The notes beneath the pieces were generated by a model that had not been told where the DNA came from, made no database searches, and saw only the letters and a program-made list of their open reading frames with translations. Shown here in pieces: positions 1-5,315 of a DNA stretch of 5,315 nt (position 1 is its first letter; the number at the start of each line of letters is the position of its first letter). A program made the position numbers and the translations under genes. The stretch comes from Chlorobiaceae bacterium (GTDB lineage Bacteria > Bacteroidota > Chlorobiia > Chlorobiales > Chlorobiaceae), in contig JAAXUM010000148.1 of assembly GCA_013336025.1 (NCBI GenBank), positions 1 through 5,315 of the forward strand. Reading direction: 5' to 3'.

Positions 1-1
1 A

Positions 2-313
2 ACCGGGCATGGGCAAAACGGTTTCAGCCTGAGAATTCATGCCGCCATCGATCATCTTGAACTTTCGGTTGCCTGTAAGGGCGAGAAATACGGAACGCTT
101 GAAATGCGCCGTCATTACTCAACCTATCTCAAAGGTCTTCCAAAAGTATCCGTTGTTCGTAACGCGATTGTCCGGGAGGATGACTGGCGGCTTGTTACAG
201 AAATTCTTCTCGCTTACGAACGTGAGTGTGAAGGATATGCAAGAGATGGACGTATAAAGGAGTATGCGGAATATCTCAATGATCATTCAGATAAACTTGT
301 TTTGAATTATTAA
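2..313 (+). CDS. tRNA-dihydrouridine synthase (Dus family), C-terminal fragment
   Basis: This is the last 103 codons of a gene that begins left of the window; the frame is open from base 2 to the TAA at 311-313. The fragment fits the C-terminal helical, tRNA-binding domain of Dus (DusB/NifR3-type) enzymes. These are flavoproteins that use NADPH to reduce specific uridines of tRNA to dihydrouridine in the cytoplasm. The recognisable part is the stretch EKYGTLEMRRHYSTYLKG at fragment residues 28-45, followed by LPKVSVVRNAIV, which matches the family pattern of a Tyr-Gly, a conserved Arg-x-His-Tyr, then Tyr-x-Lys-Gly and a Val-Arg helix. The FMN-binding TIM barrel and the catalytic Cys are not in the window, so catalytic integrity cannot be judged and the subfamily is uncertain. 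asd starts 13 bp after the stop on the same strand, suggesting co-transcription. An ATG at position 104 is internal, not the start. Confidence 0.82.
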   Translation, partial: TGHGQNGFSLRIHAAIDHLELSVACKGEKYGTLEMRRHYSTYLKGLPKVSVVRNAIVREDDWRLVTEILLAYERECEGYARDGRIKEYAEYLNDHSDKLVLNY

Positions 314-326
314 GAAATCATAACGT

Positions 327-1349
327 ATGAGCAATCCGGAAAACCGCTGTCGGGTAGCGGTGCTTGGTGCAACAGGCCTTGTTGGTCGAACCATGATTCA
401 GGTTCTTGAAGAGAGAAATTTTCCCCTCACTGATCTTGTCCCCCTTGCTTCAAGCAGAAGCGCAGGTCAGTCGATACGGTTCAGGGAGCAGGACTTTATA
501 ATTACCGAGCCCTCACCCGAGGCGTTCAGAGATGTCGATATTGCATTGTTTTCAGCCGGCGCGACGGCAAGCAGGGAGTGGGCTCCTGTAGCCGCTGCTG
601 CCGGGGCTGTGGTGATCGACAATTCATCGGCTTTCAGAATGGAGCCCGATGTGCCGCTGGTTGTACCGGAAGTCAACCCTGAGGCGATTTTTTCACTTGA
701 CGGCAGACCTGAACAGATCATTGCCAATCCGAACTGTTCCACCATTCAGATGGTTGTGGTACTCAAGCCGCTTCATGACCGTTACGGGTTGCGCAGGGTT
801 GTTGTTTCAACCTATCAGTCGGTAACCGGCAAAGGCAAGGCTGGACGTGATGCGCTTGAAAGCGAACTTGCCGGTGAAGCCCAGGACTCGTTTACCCATT
901 TTCATCAGATAGCCTTTAATGCGGTGCCTCAGATTGATATGTTCACCGAAAACGGCTATACCAAGGAAGAGATGAAAATGGTGAACGAAACCAGAAAAAT
1001 CATGGCCGATGACTCCATTTCCGTCTCTCCTACAACAGTAAGGATTCCCGTGTATGGCGGACATGGCGAATCACTGAATATCGAGCTTGATCGTGAATTC
1101 AAAATGGACGAAGTTCGTACATTGCTTGAACATGCTCCAGGTATTGTCATGCAGGACAATCCTGCCGAAAGCATGTATCCGATGCCGCTGACCTCGTATG
1201 AGCGGGATGAGGTGTTTGTGGGACGACTGCGTCGTGATTACTGGCACCCGCAGACCCTGAACATGTGGATTGTTGCCGATAATCTCAGAAAAGGCGCAGC
1301 TACCAATGCCGTGCAGATCGCTGAGGTTATCATGGCGAAACGGAAGTAG
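327..1349 (+). CDS. asd: Aspartate-semialdehyde dehydrogenase
   Basis: Cytoplasmic enzyme that reductively dephosphorylates L-aspartyl-4-phosphate to L-aspartate-4-semialdehyde with NADPH, the branch point to lysine/diaminopimelate, threonine, methionine and isoleucine. At 340 residues it has the usual family length. Seen in the protein: the Rossmann loop GATGLVG at 14-20; the phosphate-binding Arg104 in SSAFRM; the catalytic nucleophile Cys137 in NPNCSTIQ; Gln164 in YQSVTG; the Glu221/Lys224 pair in NETRKIM; substrate-binding Arg239 and the general base His246 in RIPVYGGHGES; and the C-terminal KGAATNAVQ cofactor segment at 322-330. C137-Q164 and R239-H246 spacings match the family. The ATG at 327 places the Rossmann motif properly near the N-terminus, though the Shine-Dalgarno is weak (only TAAGAAA about 10 bases upstream). 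It lies 13 bp behind the dus gene, and its last 20 bases overlap the convergent gene on the other strand. Nothing suggests loss of activity. Confidence 0.97.
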   Translation: MSNPENRCRVAVLGATGLVGRTMIQVLEERNFPLTDLVPLASSRSAGQSIRFREQDFIITEPSPEAFRDVDIALFSAGATASREWAPVAAAAGAVVIDNSSAFRMEPDVPLVVPEVNPEAIFSLDGRPEQIIANPNCSTIQMVVVLKPLHDRYGLRRVVVSTYQSVTGKGKAGRDALESELAGEAQDSFTHFHQIAFNAVPQIDMFTENGYTKEEMKMVNETRKIMADDSISVSPTTVRIPVYGGHGESLNIELDREFKMDEVRTLLEHAPGIVMQDNPAESMYPMPLTSYERDEVFVGRLRRDYWHPQTLNMWIVADNLRKGAATNAVQIAEVIMAKRK

Positions 1350-2226
1350 AGCCTGTTTGTTGACAAGCAAGCGCCATCAGCGCCGCGCTGATGGCCTGTA
1401 TTGCCGAGGCAGGCATTTCTTTTGTTGAATCAATACCGATAACCGTTTCTGACAGCGCTTCAGGCAGAGAGAGAGGACGCGGCCTGCAGGTGGTTTCTTT
1501 TTCAATAAGTGCTGTTGTTGCCATATCAGCTCCTGTGCCTGCAATCTGCACAACAGCATCATGCAATAACGAAGCTTCCTTGAGTGACTGGAGTGAGAAA
1601 TACTCTTTTTCACTCTGGTTTTTTACCTTCCTGTAACTGAAATAGATCATCCTTCCTTTTTCAGCAATGCAGAGCATCACAGAGTTGTTTTCAAGTTCAA
1701 GGATGATCAGCGGATCTTGCTGGTAGCGGGAGAGATGAACAAAGGGCAGCATTGGAGACCCTGAAAAAATTACCCGGCATTGTTTGCTGAAGTATGCTGC
1801 GGCAATTCGGGATGGTTCAGACGGATAGAAGAGAATAAGCTTTTTTTCCGCAGAGCAATCAGTACTTTTCTTTCCGTAACTCATGTGTTCCCAGCGGTAT
1901 TGTTCAGGCTGGAGAAGAAAGTGCTCTGCTTCTATAGCGCAACGCTCCCGTGCAACTTCAGCTTCGGCATGCGGGGGGAAATAAGCCGGAAGGGCACGGT
2001 ACTCTGTCTGGGAAAGCGTGATGGCTATCGGATCGTTTCTCCACTTCTTTGTCAGGGCAAGCAGTTTTTTCACTCCCCGATGATTTCTGCCTCCAAGGAG
2101 GTCATGCACTCCAGCCTGTATGGTGTTGCAGGTACTGATGTCAATGGTGCCGTTTTCGGAGATTTTTATTCTTGCAATGGTACTTTGGGTTGTTCCTATT
2201 GCGCAGGCAAGCTGGCTTTTGCTCAT
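1330..2226 (-). CDS. Hypothetical protein, possibly a degenerate PilM-like (actin-fold) protein
   Basis: A 298-residue protein that I do not firmly recognise. Its segment order resembles PilM-type actin-like ATPases of type IV pilus assembly. Residues 7-20 (ACAIGTTQSTIARI) sit where the first phosphate loop would be. Residues 66-80 form a strand-turn like the PilM 1C subdomain entry. Residues 90-113 include an IEAEHFLLQPEQ stretch similar to the PilM EAE-x-Y-I-P-x-P helix. Residues 172-197 (PLIILELENNSVMLCIAEKG and on) resemble the second phosphate strand pair. Residues 225-234 (VVQIAGTGAD) resemble the adenosine motif, and a hydrophobic alanine-rich helix lies at 273-288. The acidic and glycine residues expected in phosphate loops 1 and 2 are largely absent, so ATP binding may be lost. 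No signal peptide or membrane segment is seen. Its ATG overlaps the upstream stop as TAATG, with only a weak GGA in front, implying translational coupling. The 3' end overlaps asd by 20 bp. The gene is secure; the family call is inference. Confidence 0.85.
   Translation of the reverse strand: MSKSQLACAIGTTQSTIARIKISENGTIDISTCNTIQAGVHDLLGGRNHRGVKKLLALTKKWRNDPIAITLSQTEYRALPAYFPPHAEAEVARERCAIEAEHFLLQPEQYRWEHMSYGKKSTDCSAEKKLILFYPSEPSRIAAAYFSKQCRVIFSGSPMLPFVHLSRYQQDPLIILELENNSVMLCIAEKGRMIYFSYRKVKNQSEKEYFSLQSLKEASLLHDAVVQIAGTGADMATTALIEKETTCRPRPLSLPEALSETVIGIDSTKEMPASAIQAISAALMALACQQTGSTSVSP
1373..1395. repeat. Perfect 10-bp inverted repeat just past asd
   Basis: GCCATCAGCG (1373-1382) and CGCTGATGGC (1386-1395) are exact reverse complements around a 3-base CCG loop. 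It begins 23 bp after the asd stop and lies inside the C-terminal coding part of the opposing 298-residue gene, encoding AISAALMA. There is no T-run on the + side, so it is not a classical intrinsic terminator. It could still form a strong hairpin in either transcript, for example as an mRNA 3' end stabiliser or a terminator variant, or it could be coincidence of alanine-rich coding. Confidence 0.6.
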
Positions 2227-2753
2227 TATTCCATTGTAAGATGCTTTCTGAGGACTTCAAGTTTCTTTTTCCCTATCCCTTTTACCTCAAGGAGCTGCTC
2301 GATACTGCTAATCCGGCCACCTTTTGATGCTCTGAATGTTACAAGACGTTTAGCCATAACCGGACCGACTCCGGGAATTTGCTGCAACTGTTTTTCCGAT
2401 GCCCTGTTGAACGACATGGTTCCGGAGAACACCTTTTTTCCGCCCGGACGGTGGCCTGTTTTTCGTGATGTACCCGTTTCTTCAGAAGCGGCTGCGATCT
2501 CCTCTGTTGCATCACCGTCAACGGAAACAGCGCCATGCTGTTCGGCAATGGATGCAAGCCGGATCAGACTGTCTACATCGGCTTCCCGATAGAGTTCTTT
2601 TTGTATGGCTTTTGACCGGGTCGCGGTTTCATCAGCCGAGCGGAACTGTTTAACCACTCCGCCAAGTAAAAGGAAGAGCAGCAGAAGCGAAATTACTGAT
2701 ACTTCAGTTCTTGTCAGACTGAGTTTTTTTGAAAGCTGATCAAAGGGGTTCAT
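2226..2753 (-). CDS. ComEA-like membrane-anchored helix-hairpin-helix protein
   Basis: A 175-residue protein with one predicted membrane segment near the N-terminus (about residues 18-35, VSVISLLLLFLLLGGVV), a variable charged linker (36-110), and a C-terminal ComEA-type domain at about 113-172. The domain starts with a variant FNRASEKQLQQIPGVG, matching the family pattern N-x-A-(S/T)-x-x-x-L-x-x-(I/L)-P-G-(V/I)-G, then R-x-x-x-G-G and EQLLEVKGIGKKKLEVL. It therefore has two helix-hairpin-helix motifs, at about 126-137 and 156-167, which bind DNA backbone non-specifically. ComEA proteins receive double-stranded DNA during transformation, but the same fold occurs in other DNA-binding proteins, so a competence role is inferred only. 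With one anchor the domain would probably lie outside the inner membrane. The start at 2753 is supported by an AGAGGGA ribosome-binding site. It lies 14 bp after alr and overlaps the next gene by 1 bp. Confidence 0.9.
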   Translation of the reverse strand: MNPFDQLSKKLSLTRTEVSVISLLLLFLLLGGVVKQFRSADETATRSKAIQKELYREADVDSLIRLASIAEQHGAVSVDGDATEEIAAASEETGTSRKTGHRPGGKKVFSGTMSFNRASEKQLQQIPGVGPVMAKRLVTFRASKGGRISSIEQLLEVKGIGKKKLEVLRKHLTME

Positions 2754-2756
2754 TGT

Positions 2757-2763
2757 TCCCTCT
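2757..2763 (-). promoter_or_regulatory. Ribosome-binding site of the ComEA-like gene
   Basis: On the minus strand this reads AGAGGGA, with GAGG five bases from the ATG at 2753. It is the clearest Shine-Dalgarno of the window and lies in the 14-bp gap between the alr stop and this start, fixing the start and implying independent initiation on a shared alr transcript. Confidence 0.65.
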
Positions 2764-2767
2764 GTTG

Positions 2768-3898
2768 TTAGTCATCGGTAAATATCCGTTTTACTCTGCT
2801 GGATACCGAGCAGAGGAGCTCATAGCTTATGCTTCCGATACTCTCTGCAAGCTGATCGAGGGATGGGCCTTCCCAACCGAATAATATAGCACGATCACCG
2901 ATTTTTACATCATTTTCTGTCCCGATATCAACCATAAACTGATCCATGGTTACCGTGCCGACCTGCGGAAAGGATTTCCCGTTGATAAAAACCACAGAAC
3001 GATTCGAGAGTGCTCTGTGGTACCCATCTGCATATCCGGCAGAGATGGTTGCGATTTTTAGCGGACGCGGAGCCTTCCATGTGCGGTTGTAGCTGATGGT
3101 TGTATCTTGAGTGACTGTTTTAATGAAAATAACTTTTGCCTCTAACTGCATGACCGGAAGTACCGTGACCAAAGAGGAAAGTGCCGGATAAGGCTTGTAG
3201 CCATAGAGCAGAATCCCGGGACGAACCATGTCGAGCCGCATTTCCGGGTTGTTCAGCAACGTTCCGCTGCTGGCCGCGTGTTTACAGAGAGTTTTACCGC
3301 TTTCAGCCTCATACGCATTCGTCATGGCTTTGAACTCTTTGAACTGGCGGTTGGTAAAATCGCTGTTGGCACTCTCTGCAAAATGAGTGTAGACACCTTT
3401 GAGTTCAAGTCCCGGCTCTTGAGCTGCTTCTCTGAGGAGCTCAAGCGCTTGAAGAGGGGGTAGTCCAAGTCGCCCCATGCCGGTATCCACTTTGATATGC
3501 ACTCCGATTTTTCTGTCGTGTTTTGCCGCGATTGCAGAGGCAGCTTTCATGATGGCGGTATCGCAGAGGGTCATGTCGATATGGTGGTGCAGGTAGTACT
3601 CTATTTGCGGAATGATCGGAGAGGAAAAAGAGAGAATGTTTGCCGGTTTTTTAAGCGCACCGCCGGTTTTCAGTTCTATAGCTTCCTGGATGTTGGCAAC
3701 ACCGAAATCGCTGACACCCTCGGCTTCAAGTGTTTCTGCAACTTTATGCACATTGTGGCCATAAGCGTTTGCCTTGACAATGCCCATGATGCGAACCCCT
3801 GTTCCCACACAGCGCTGTATCTCCCGGATGTTATGTTTCAGATGGCCTGACGAGATACGGGCTTCTGCCATGTTCAGGGAGGGCGGTTCGATCGTCAT
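2768..3898 (-). CDS. alr: Alanine racemase
   Basis: Cytoplasmic PLP enzyme interconverting L- and D-alanine, supplying D-Ala for peptidoglycan. At 376 residues it has normal length. Visible features: the PLP lysine Lys42 in VKANAYGH (41-48) with Tyr46; Lys136 and Arg143 in HIKVDTGMGRLG, the positions of the usual carbamylated lysine and PLP-contacting Arg; His172 in YTHFAES; the SS pair at 210-211; Arg226 in VRPGI; Tyr233 in LYGY; the second catalytic base Tyr270 in ISYNRTW; GYADGY at 288-293; Met318 in VTMDQ; and Tyr359 near the C-terminus in ISYELL. The N-terminal PLP barrel and C-terminal beta domain are complete. No convincing Shine-Dalgarno precedes the ATG at 3898 or the in-frame ATG at residue 10 (3871), so the start is uncertain within nine codons. 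It is the first gene of the minus-strand trio, with a 14-bp gap to the next gene. The family also includes racemases for other amino acids, but the residues fit Alr. Confidence 0.96.
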   Translation of the reverse strand: MTIEPPSLNMAEARISSGHLKHNIREIQRCVGTGVRIMGIVKANAYGHNVHKVAETLEAEGVSDFGVANIQEAIELKTGGALKKPANILSFSSPIIPQIEYYLHHHIDMTLCDTAIMKAASAIAAKHDRKIGVHIKVDTGMGRLGLPPLQALELLREAAQEPGLELKGVYTHFAESANSDFTNRQFKEFKAMTNAYEAESGKTLCKHAASSGTLLNNPEMRLDMVRPGILLYGYKPYPALSSLVTVLPVMQLEAKVIFIKTVTQDTTISYNRTWKAPRPLKIATISAGYADGYHRALSNRSVVFINGKSFPQVGTVTMDQFMVDIGTENDVKIGDRAILFGWEGPSLDQLAESIGSISYELLCSVSSRVKRIFTDD

Positions 3899-4186
3899 CG
3901 CAGTTTTTTGGTTTTACAGGAAAACAGGGCGGCTGATTGCTCGCTTTCACTCAGAGGTTTAAGAAAGAAAAGAGAAAAGGGAAGATAAAAAGGGAAAGAG
4001 TATTTCTGCTTTTGAAATAAAATTTCTTTTTTAGCGAAGCGGCAGTTCTGTACGGCAGGGCACAGACAAACCAGACACAGCAAGTAACGGCAATGATTTC
4101 CCTGAGAGAGTGCGGTGGTCGAAAAATGATCTGTAGGGTGCAGTACACGAAAACGGATGCCGTTGTAACGACAGGCTGTCAGAGAG
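3899..4186. other. Intergenic region upstream of alr, no gene supported
   Basis: About 290 bases between the terminator at 4187-4220 and the alr start, with no coding region I can support. It must hold the alr promoter if alr is first in its unit, but I found no confident -35/-10 pair on the minus strand. Notable contents are a purine-rich tract (see separate entry), a 5-bp AT-rich dyad GAAAT-AAA-ATTTC at 4014-4026, and a small palindrome GACAGGCTGTC at 4170-4180. A 62-codon reading frame on the minus strand (3895-4083) ends in an ATGA overlap with the alr start but has low coding likelihood. Confidence 0.6.
3961..4000 (+). repeat. Purine-rich tract in the alr leader
   Basis: Forty bases with 39 purines and a single T at 3986, made of AAG/GAA-like runs. 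In the alr transcript it would be a pyrimidine tract about 63-102 bases before the start codon. This may be simple low-complexity drift, or a melting or binding region; no function is assigned. Confidence 0.55.
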
Positions 4187-4220
4187 GAAAAAAATGCCGA
4201 TACTTGCTGCGTATCGGCAT
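4187..4220 (-). terminator. Intrinsic terminator of the DUF1566 gene at 4250-4885
   Basis: On the minus strand, ATGCCGATAC pairs perfectly with GTATCGGCAT (10 bp, 4194-4203 against 4211-4220) around a 7-base loop, followed by a T-run (A at 4188-4194 on the given strand). It starts 29 bases after the TAA of the complete DUF1566 gene. This is a textbook Rho-independent terminator for the minus strand, and it separates the DUF1566 transcription unit from alr. The + side has no immediate T-run, so it is one-directional. Confidence 0.88.
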
Positions 4221-4249
4221 GTCGAGGGCTGGATTTTAAACGCGAATTT

Positions 4250-4885
4250 TTAAAAGGAACGTATTGCTCTGACTTTTATCCCGATTTGTTTCATCTGGTA
4301 ATGAGGTGCACTTCCTTGTATCTGGGACCACGCATCGTTCGGAGTAGCCCCAGATGAACTCCAGTGTTCGTCTTCGTAATCACAAGAGAGAACATTACTT
4401 GTGCATAGTTTGTTCAGTTCGTCCCTGCTCGGCAGATACCAGTCGCTATAATCACCGTGAGCGTAATCCGCACAGAGTTTTGCTGCACTCGAGATATGTC
4501 CCTTTTGAGCTGTTATCAGTTCCGTGTTCTGCCGTCCGCTGCCTATCGCTGTTTTTGTGTTGAACACCGGTATATCCTTGATGTTGCTCCATTCAGTGCC
4601 GTTGGATTGATCGTTCAGGGCTACAATAAGCCCATGCTGTTTCCATGCTTCGTAGCCAGGGTCTCCTGGCTGCAGAATATAGTAAACGATACCTCCCCCA
4701 TATCGGTCACCTTTTTCTCCTCTGGTGGCCATAAACGATAACGCTGAAACAGCCACGATAAAGAGCCCGGTTACCAGCACCCCTATCCAGATTCTTGATG
4801 CGCGTGTTGTTGTGTTTTTCATTTTGAGTGCAGTTTTTTGTTGACAAGCGTTCACCTTTTTAGTCTCATCAGTGTCATTCTCCAT
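4250..4885 (-). CDS. Membrane-anchored DUF1566 (Lcl C-terminal-like) protein
   Basis: A 211-residue protein with a basic N-terminal segment, one membrane helix at about 32-52 (IWIGVLVTGLFIVAVSALSFM), then an extracytoplasmic-looking DUF1566 domain. In order: GGGIVYYI at 63-70, HGLIVALNDQS at 84-94, a Trp at 99, TAIGSGRQNT at 112-121, AAKLCADYAHGDYSDWYLPS at 134-153 continuing DELNKLC, HWSSS at 174-178, AWSQIQG at 185-191 and the terminal KVRAIRSF. These match the usual G-Y-x-DWYLPS-x-DEL and WSS-T/S ... VRAxRxF pattern of this family, common in Bacteroidetes and Chlorobi surface proteins. No catalytic function is known, so none is assigned. The loop after DELNKL carries two cysteines (161, 168). 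The start at 4885 has a weak AGGAAA upstream; residue 22 (4822) is an alternative with no Shine-Dalgarno. A paralogue lies upstream and a terminator follows. Confidence 0.88.
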   Translation of the reverse strand: MENDTDETKKVNACQQKTALKMKNTTTRASRIWIGVLVTGLFIVAVSALSFMATRGEKGDRYGGGIVYYILQPGDPGYEAWKQHGLIVALNDQSNGTEWSNIKDIPVFNTKTAIGSGRQNTELITAQKGHISSAAKLCADYAHGDYSDWYLPSRDELNKLCTSNVLSCDYEDEHWSSSGATPNDAWSQIQGSAPHYQMKQIGIKVRAIRSF

Positions 4886-4931
4886 GCAGCTGCTTTCCTG
4901 CAGTTTTCAGAGAATGCCTTCTCTTTTGTTT

Positions 4932-4975
4932 TCGGGGAGTTGCCTGCACCCTTGTTGCAGGTTTTGACTCCCCGA
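4932..4975. repeat. Nested stem-loop between the two DUF1566 genes
   Basis: TCGGGGAGT (4932-4940) pairs perfectly with ACTCCCCGA (4967-4975). Inside, CCTGCA (4943-4948) pairs with TGCAGG (4956-4961) around a 7-base loop. The GC-rich outer stem lies 30 bases after the stop of the partial gene and 46 bases before the start of the next. There is no T-run on the minus side, so it is a weak terminator at best. It could be an mRNA processing, stability or attenuation element. A smaller AGAGAA/TTCTCT dyad lies at 4909-4924. Confidence 0.6.
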
Positions 4976-5005
4976 TGTGTTTCGTTCATTGAAACCATAA
5001 CGCTT

Positions 5006-5314
5006 TTAATGAGAACCGCTCAGCTGTTGCGGGCTGGAATTGGCGGATGGAACAGAAAAAATACGAACCGGAAGAACTCGTCCGCTGTTTGCCTTGCTGC
5101 TGAAGAAATGATAGCCATCCCCGGAATAGATGCCCCATGCGTATCCATCCCATTGTTCTGTCGAACTCCAGAACTCCGCAACCGATATGCCGCCAATGGC
5201 AACTCTGTTGGCATAAAGCTTTTCCAGCTCATCCTTGCTTGGCAGGTACCAGTCGTCGAATCCGTTTTCTTTAAGGCTTTCACAGACTGAAATTGCTGAA
5301 GACCAGTTGTGGGT
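5006..5314 (-). CDS. Second DUF1566 protein, C-terminal part (cut by right edge)
   Basis: An open frame runs from the right edge to the TAA at 5006-5008, giving 102 residues without a start in the window; the gene begins beyond 5315. The protein reads NWSSAISVCESL, then GFDDWYLPSKDELEKLYANR at about 18-37, VAIGGISVAEFWSSTEQWDG at 38-57, a Trp-Gly-x-Tyr stretch, and VLPVRIFSV at 80-88. This is the same DUF1566 core as its downstream neighbour: DWYLPS-x-DEL-x-KL, WSST, and the terminal V-R-x-F. It keeps the canonical KLY..VAIGG form, whereas its neighbour has a Cys-containing loop there. A 14-residue Ser/Gln-rich tail follows the usual end of the domain. Both genes are on the same strand, 120 bp apart, and probably arose by duplication. 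Function unknown; an envelope location is inferred from the family. Confidence 0.87.
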   Translation of the reverse strand, partial: THNWSSAISVCESLKENGFDDWYLPSKDELEKLYANRVAIGGISVAEFWSSTEQWDGYAWGIYSGDGYHFFSSKANSGRVLPVRIFSVPSANSSPQQLSGSH

Positions 5315-5315
5315 T

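Noticed and set aside
807..1370. Several minus-strand open frames opposite asd
   Set aside because: asd is full length with all catalytic residues; the antisense products have no domain or start-site support.
1780..2592. 270-codon open frame on the + strand
   Set aside because: It lies antisense across two well-supported minus-strand genes, one with a clear helix-hairpin-helix domain. Its product is Cys/Ser/Phe-rich with no recognisable domain, so it is a shadow.
4014..4026. GAAAT-AAA-ATTTC dyad followed by T-run on the + strand
   Set aside because: The stem is only 5 bp, AT-rich and with a 3-base loop, too weak for a terminator, and no + strand gene ends nearby.
3951..4148. 65-codon minus-strand open frame upstream of alr
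   Set aside because: No Shine-Dalgarno, low-complexity Phe/Leu-rich product over the purine tract, and no recognisable domain.
1356..4850. 13-base repeat TTTGTTGACAAGC near 1356 and 4840
   Set aside because: A 13-base match is within chance expectation for a window of this size on both strands, and both copies happen to encode ACQQ in unrelated proteins.
5020..5283. 87-codon minus-strand frame with an ATG near the right edge
   Set aside because: It is out of frame with the partial DUF1566 gene, whose frame has recognisable DWYLPS and WSST motifs; this one is its shadow.

Overview
The window looks like chromosomal DNA from a Gram-negative bacterium, most probably a green sulfur bacterium (Chlorobi: Chlorobium/Pelodictyon/Prosthecochloris type). 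This is inferred from the flavour of the Dus, Asd and Alr proteins, the mid-range GC, the weak Shine-Dalgarno sites and the Bacteroidetes/Chlorobi-style DUF1566 proteins. It is not proven from sequence alone.

Layout. Positions 2-1349 (+ strand) hold the 3' end of a tRNA-dihydrouridine synthase gene, followed 13 bp later by a complete asd gene. Positions 1330-3898 (- strand) hold a compact three-gene unit read right to left: alr, then a membrane-anchored ComEA-like helix-hairpin-helix protein, then a 298-residue protein that resembles a degenerate PilM/actin-like ATPase. These three are 14 bp apart and then 1 bp overlapping (TAATG), so they are probably one transcript. The last gene runs 20 bp into the 3' end of asd, so the two transcripts converge with no intergenic space. 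A perfect 10-bp hairpin lies just past the asd stop, inside the opposing gene.

Positions 3899-4249 contain no convincing gene. They hold the alr upstream region, with a purine-rich tract, and a strong intrinsic terminator for the next gene. Positions 4250-5314 (- strand) hold two tandem DUF1566 (Lcl C-terminal-like) genes. The first is complete, with an N-terminal membrane anchor. The second is cut by the right edge and has no start codon in the window. A nested stem-loop lies between them.

Functionally, asd (lysine, diaminopimelate, threonine and methionine precursor supply) and alr (D-alanine for peptidoglycan) are core metabolism, on opposite strands. The ComEA-like/PilM-like pair suggests a DNA-uptake or type IV pilus-related accessory function co-transcribed with alr. 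The DUF1566 pair is of unknown, probably cell-envelope, function. I see no CRISPR array, mobile element, RNA gene or clearly new system. The least-explained items are the PilM-like protein and the tandem DUF1566 genes.
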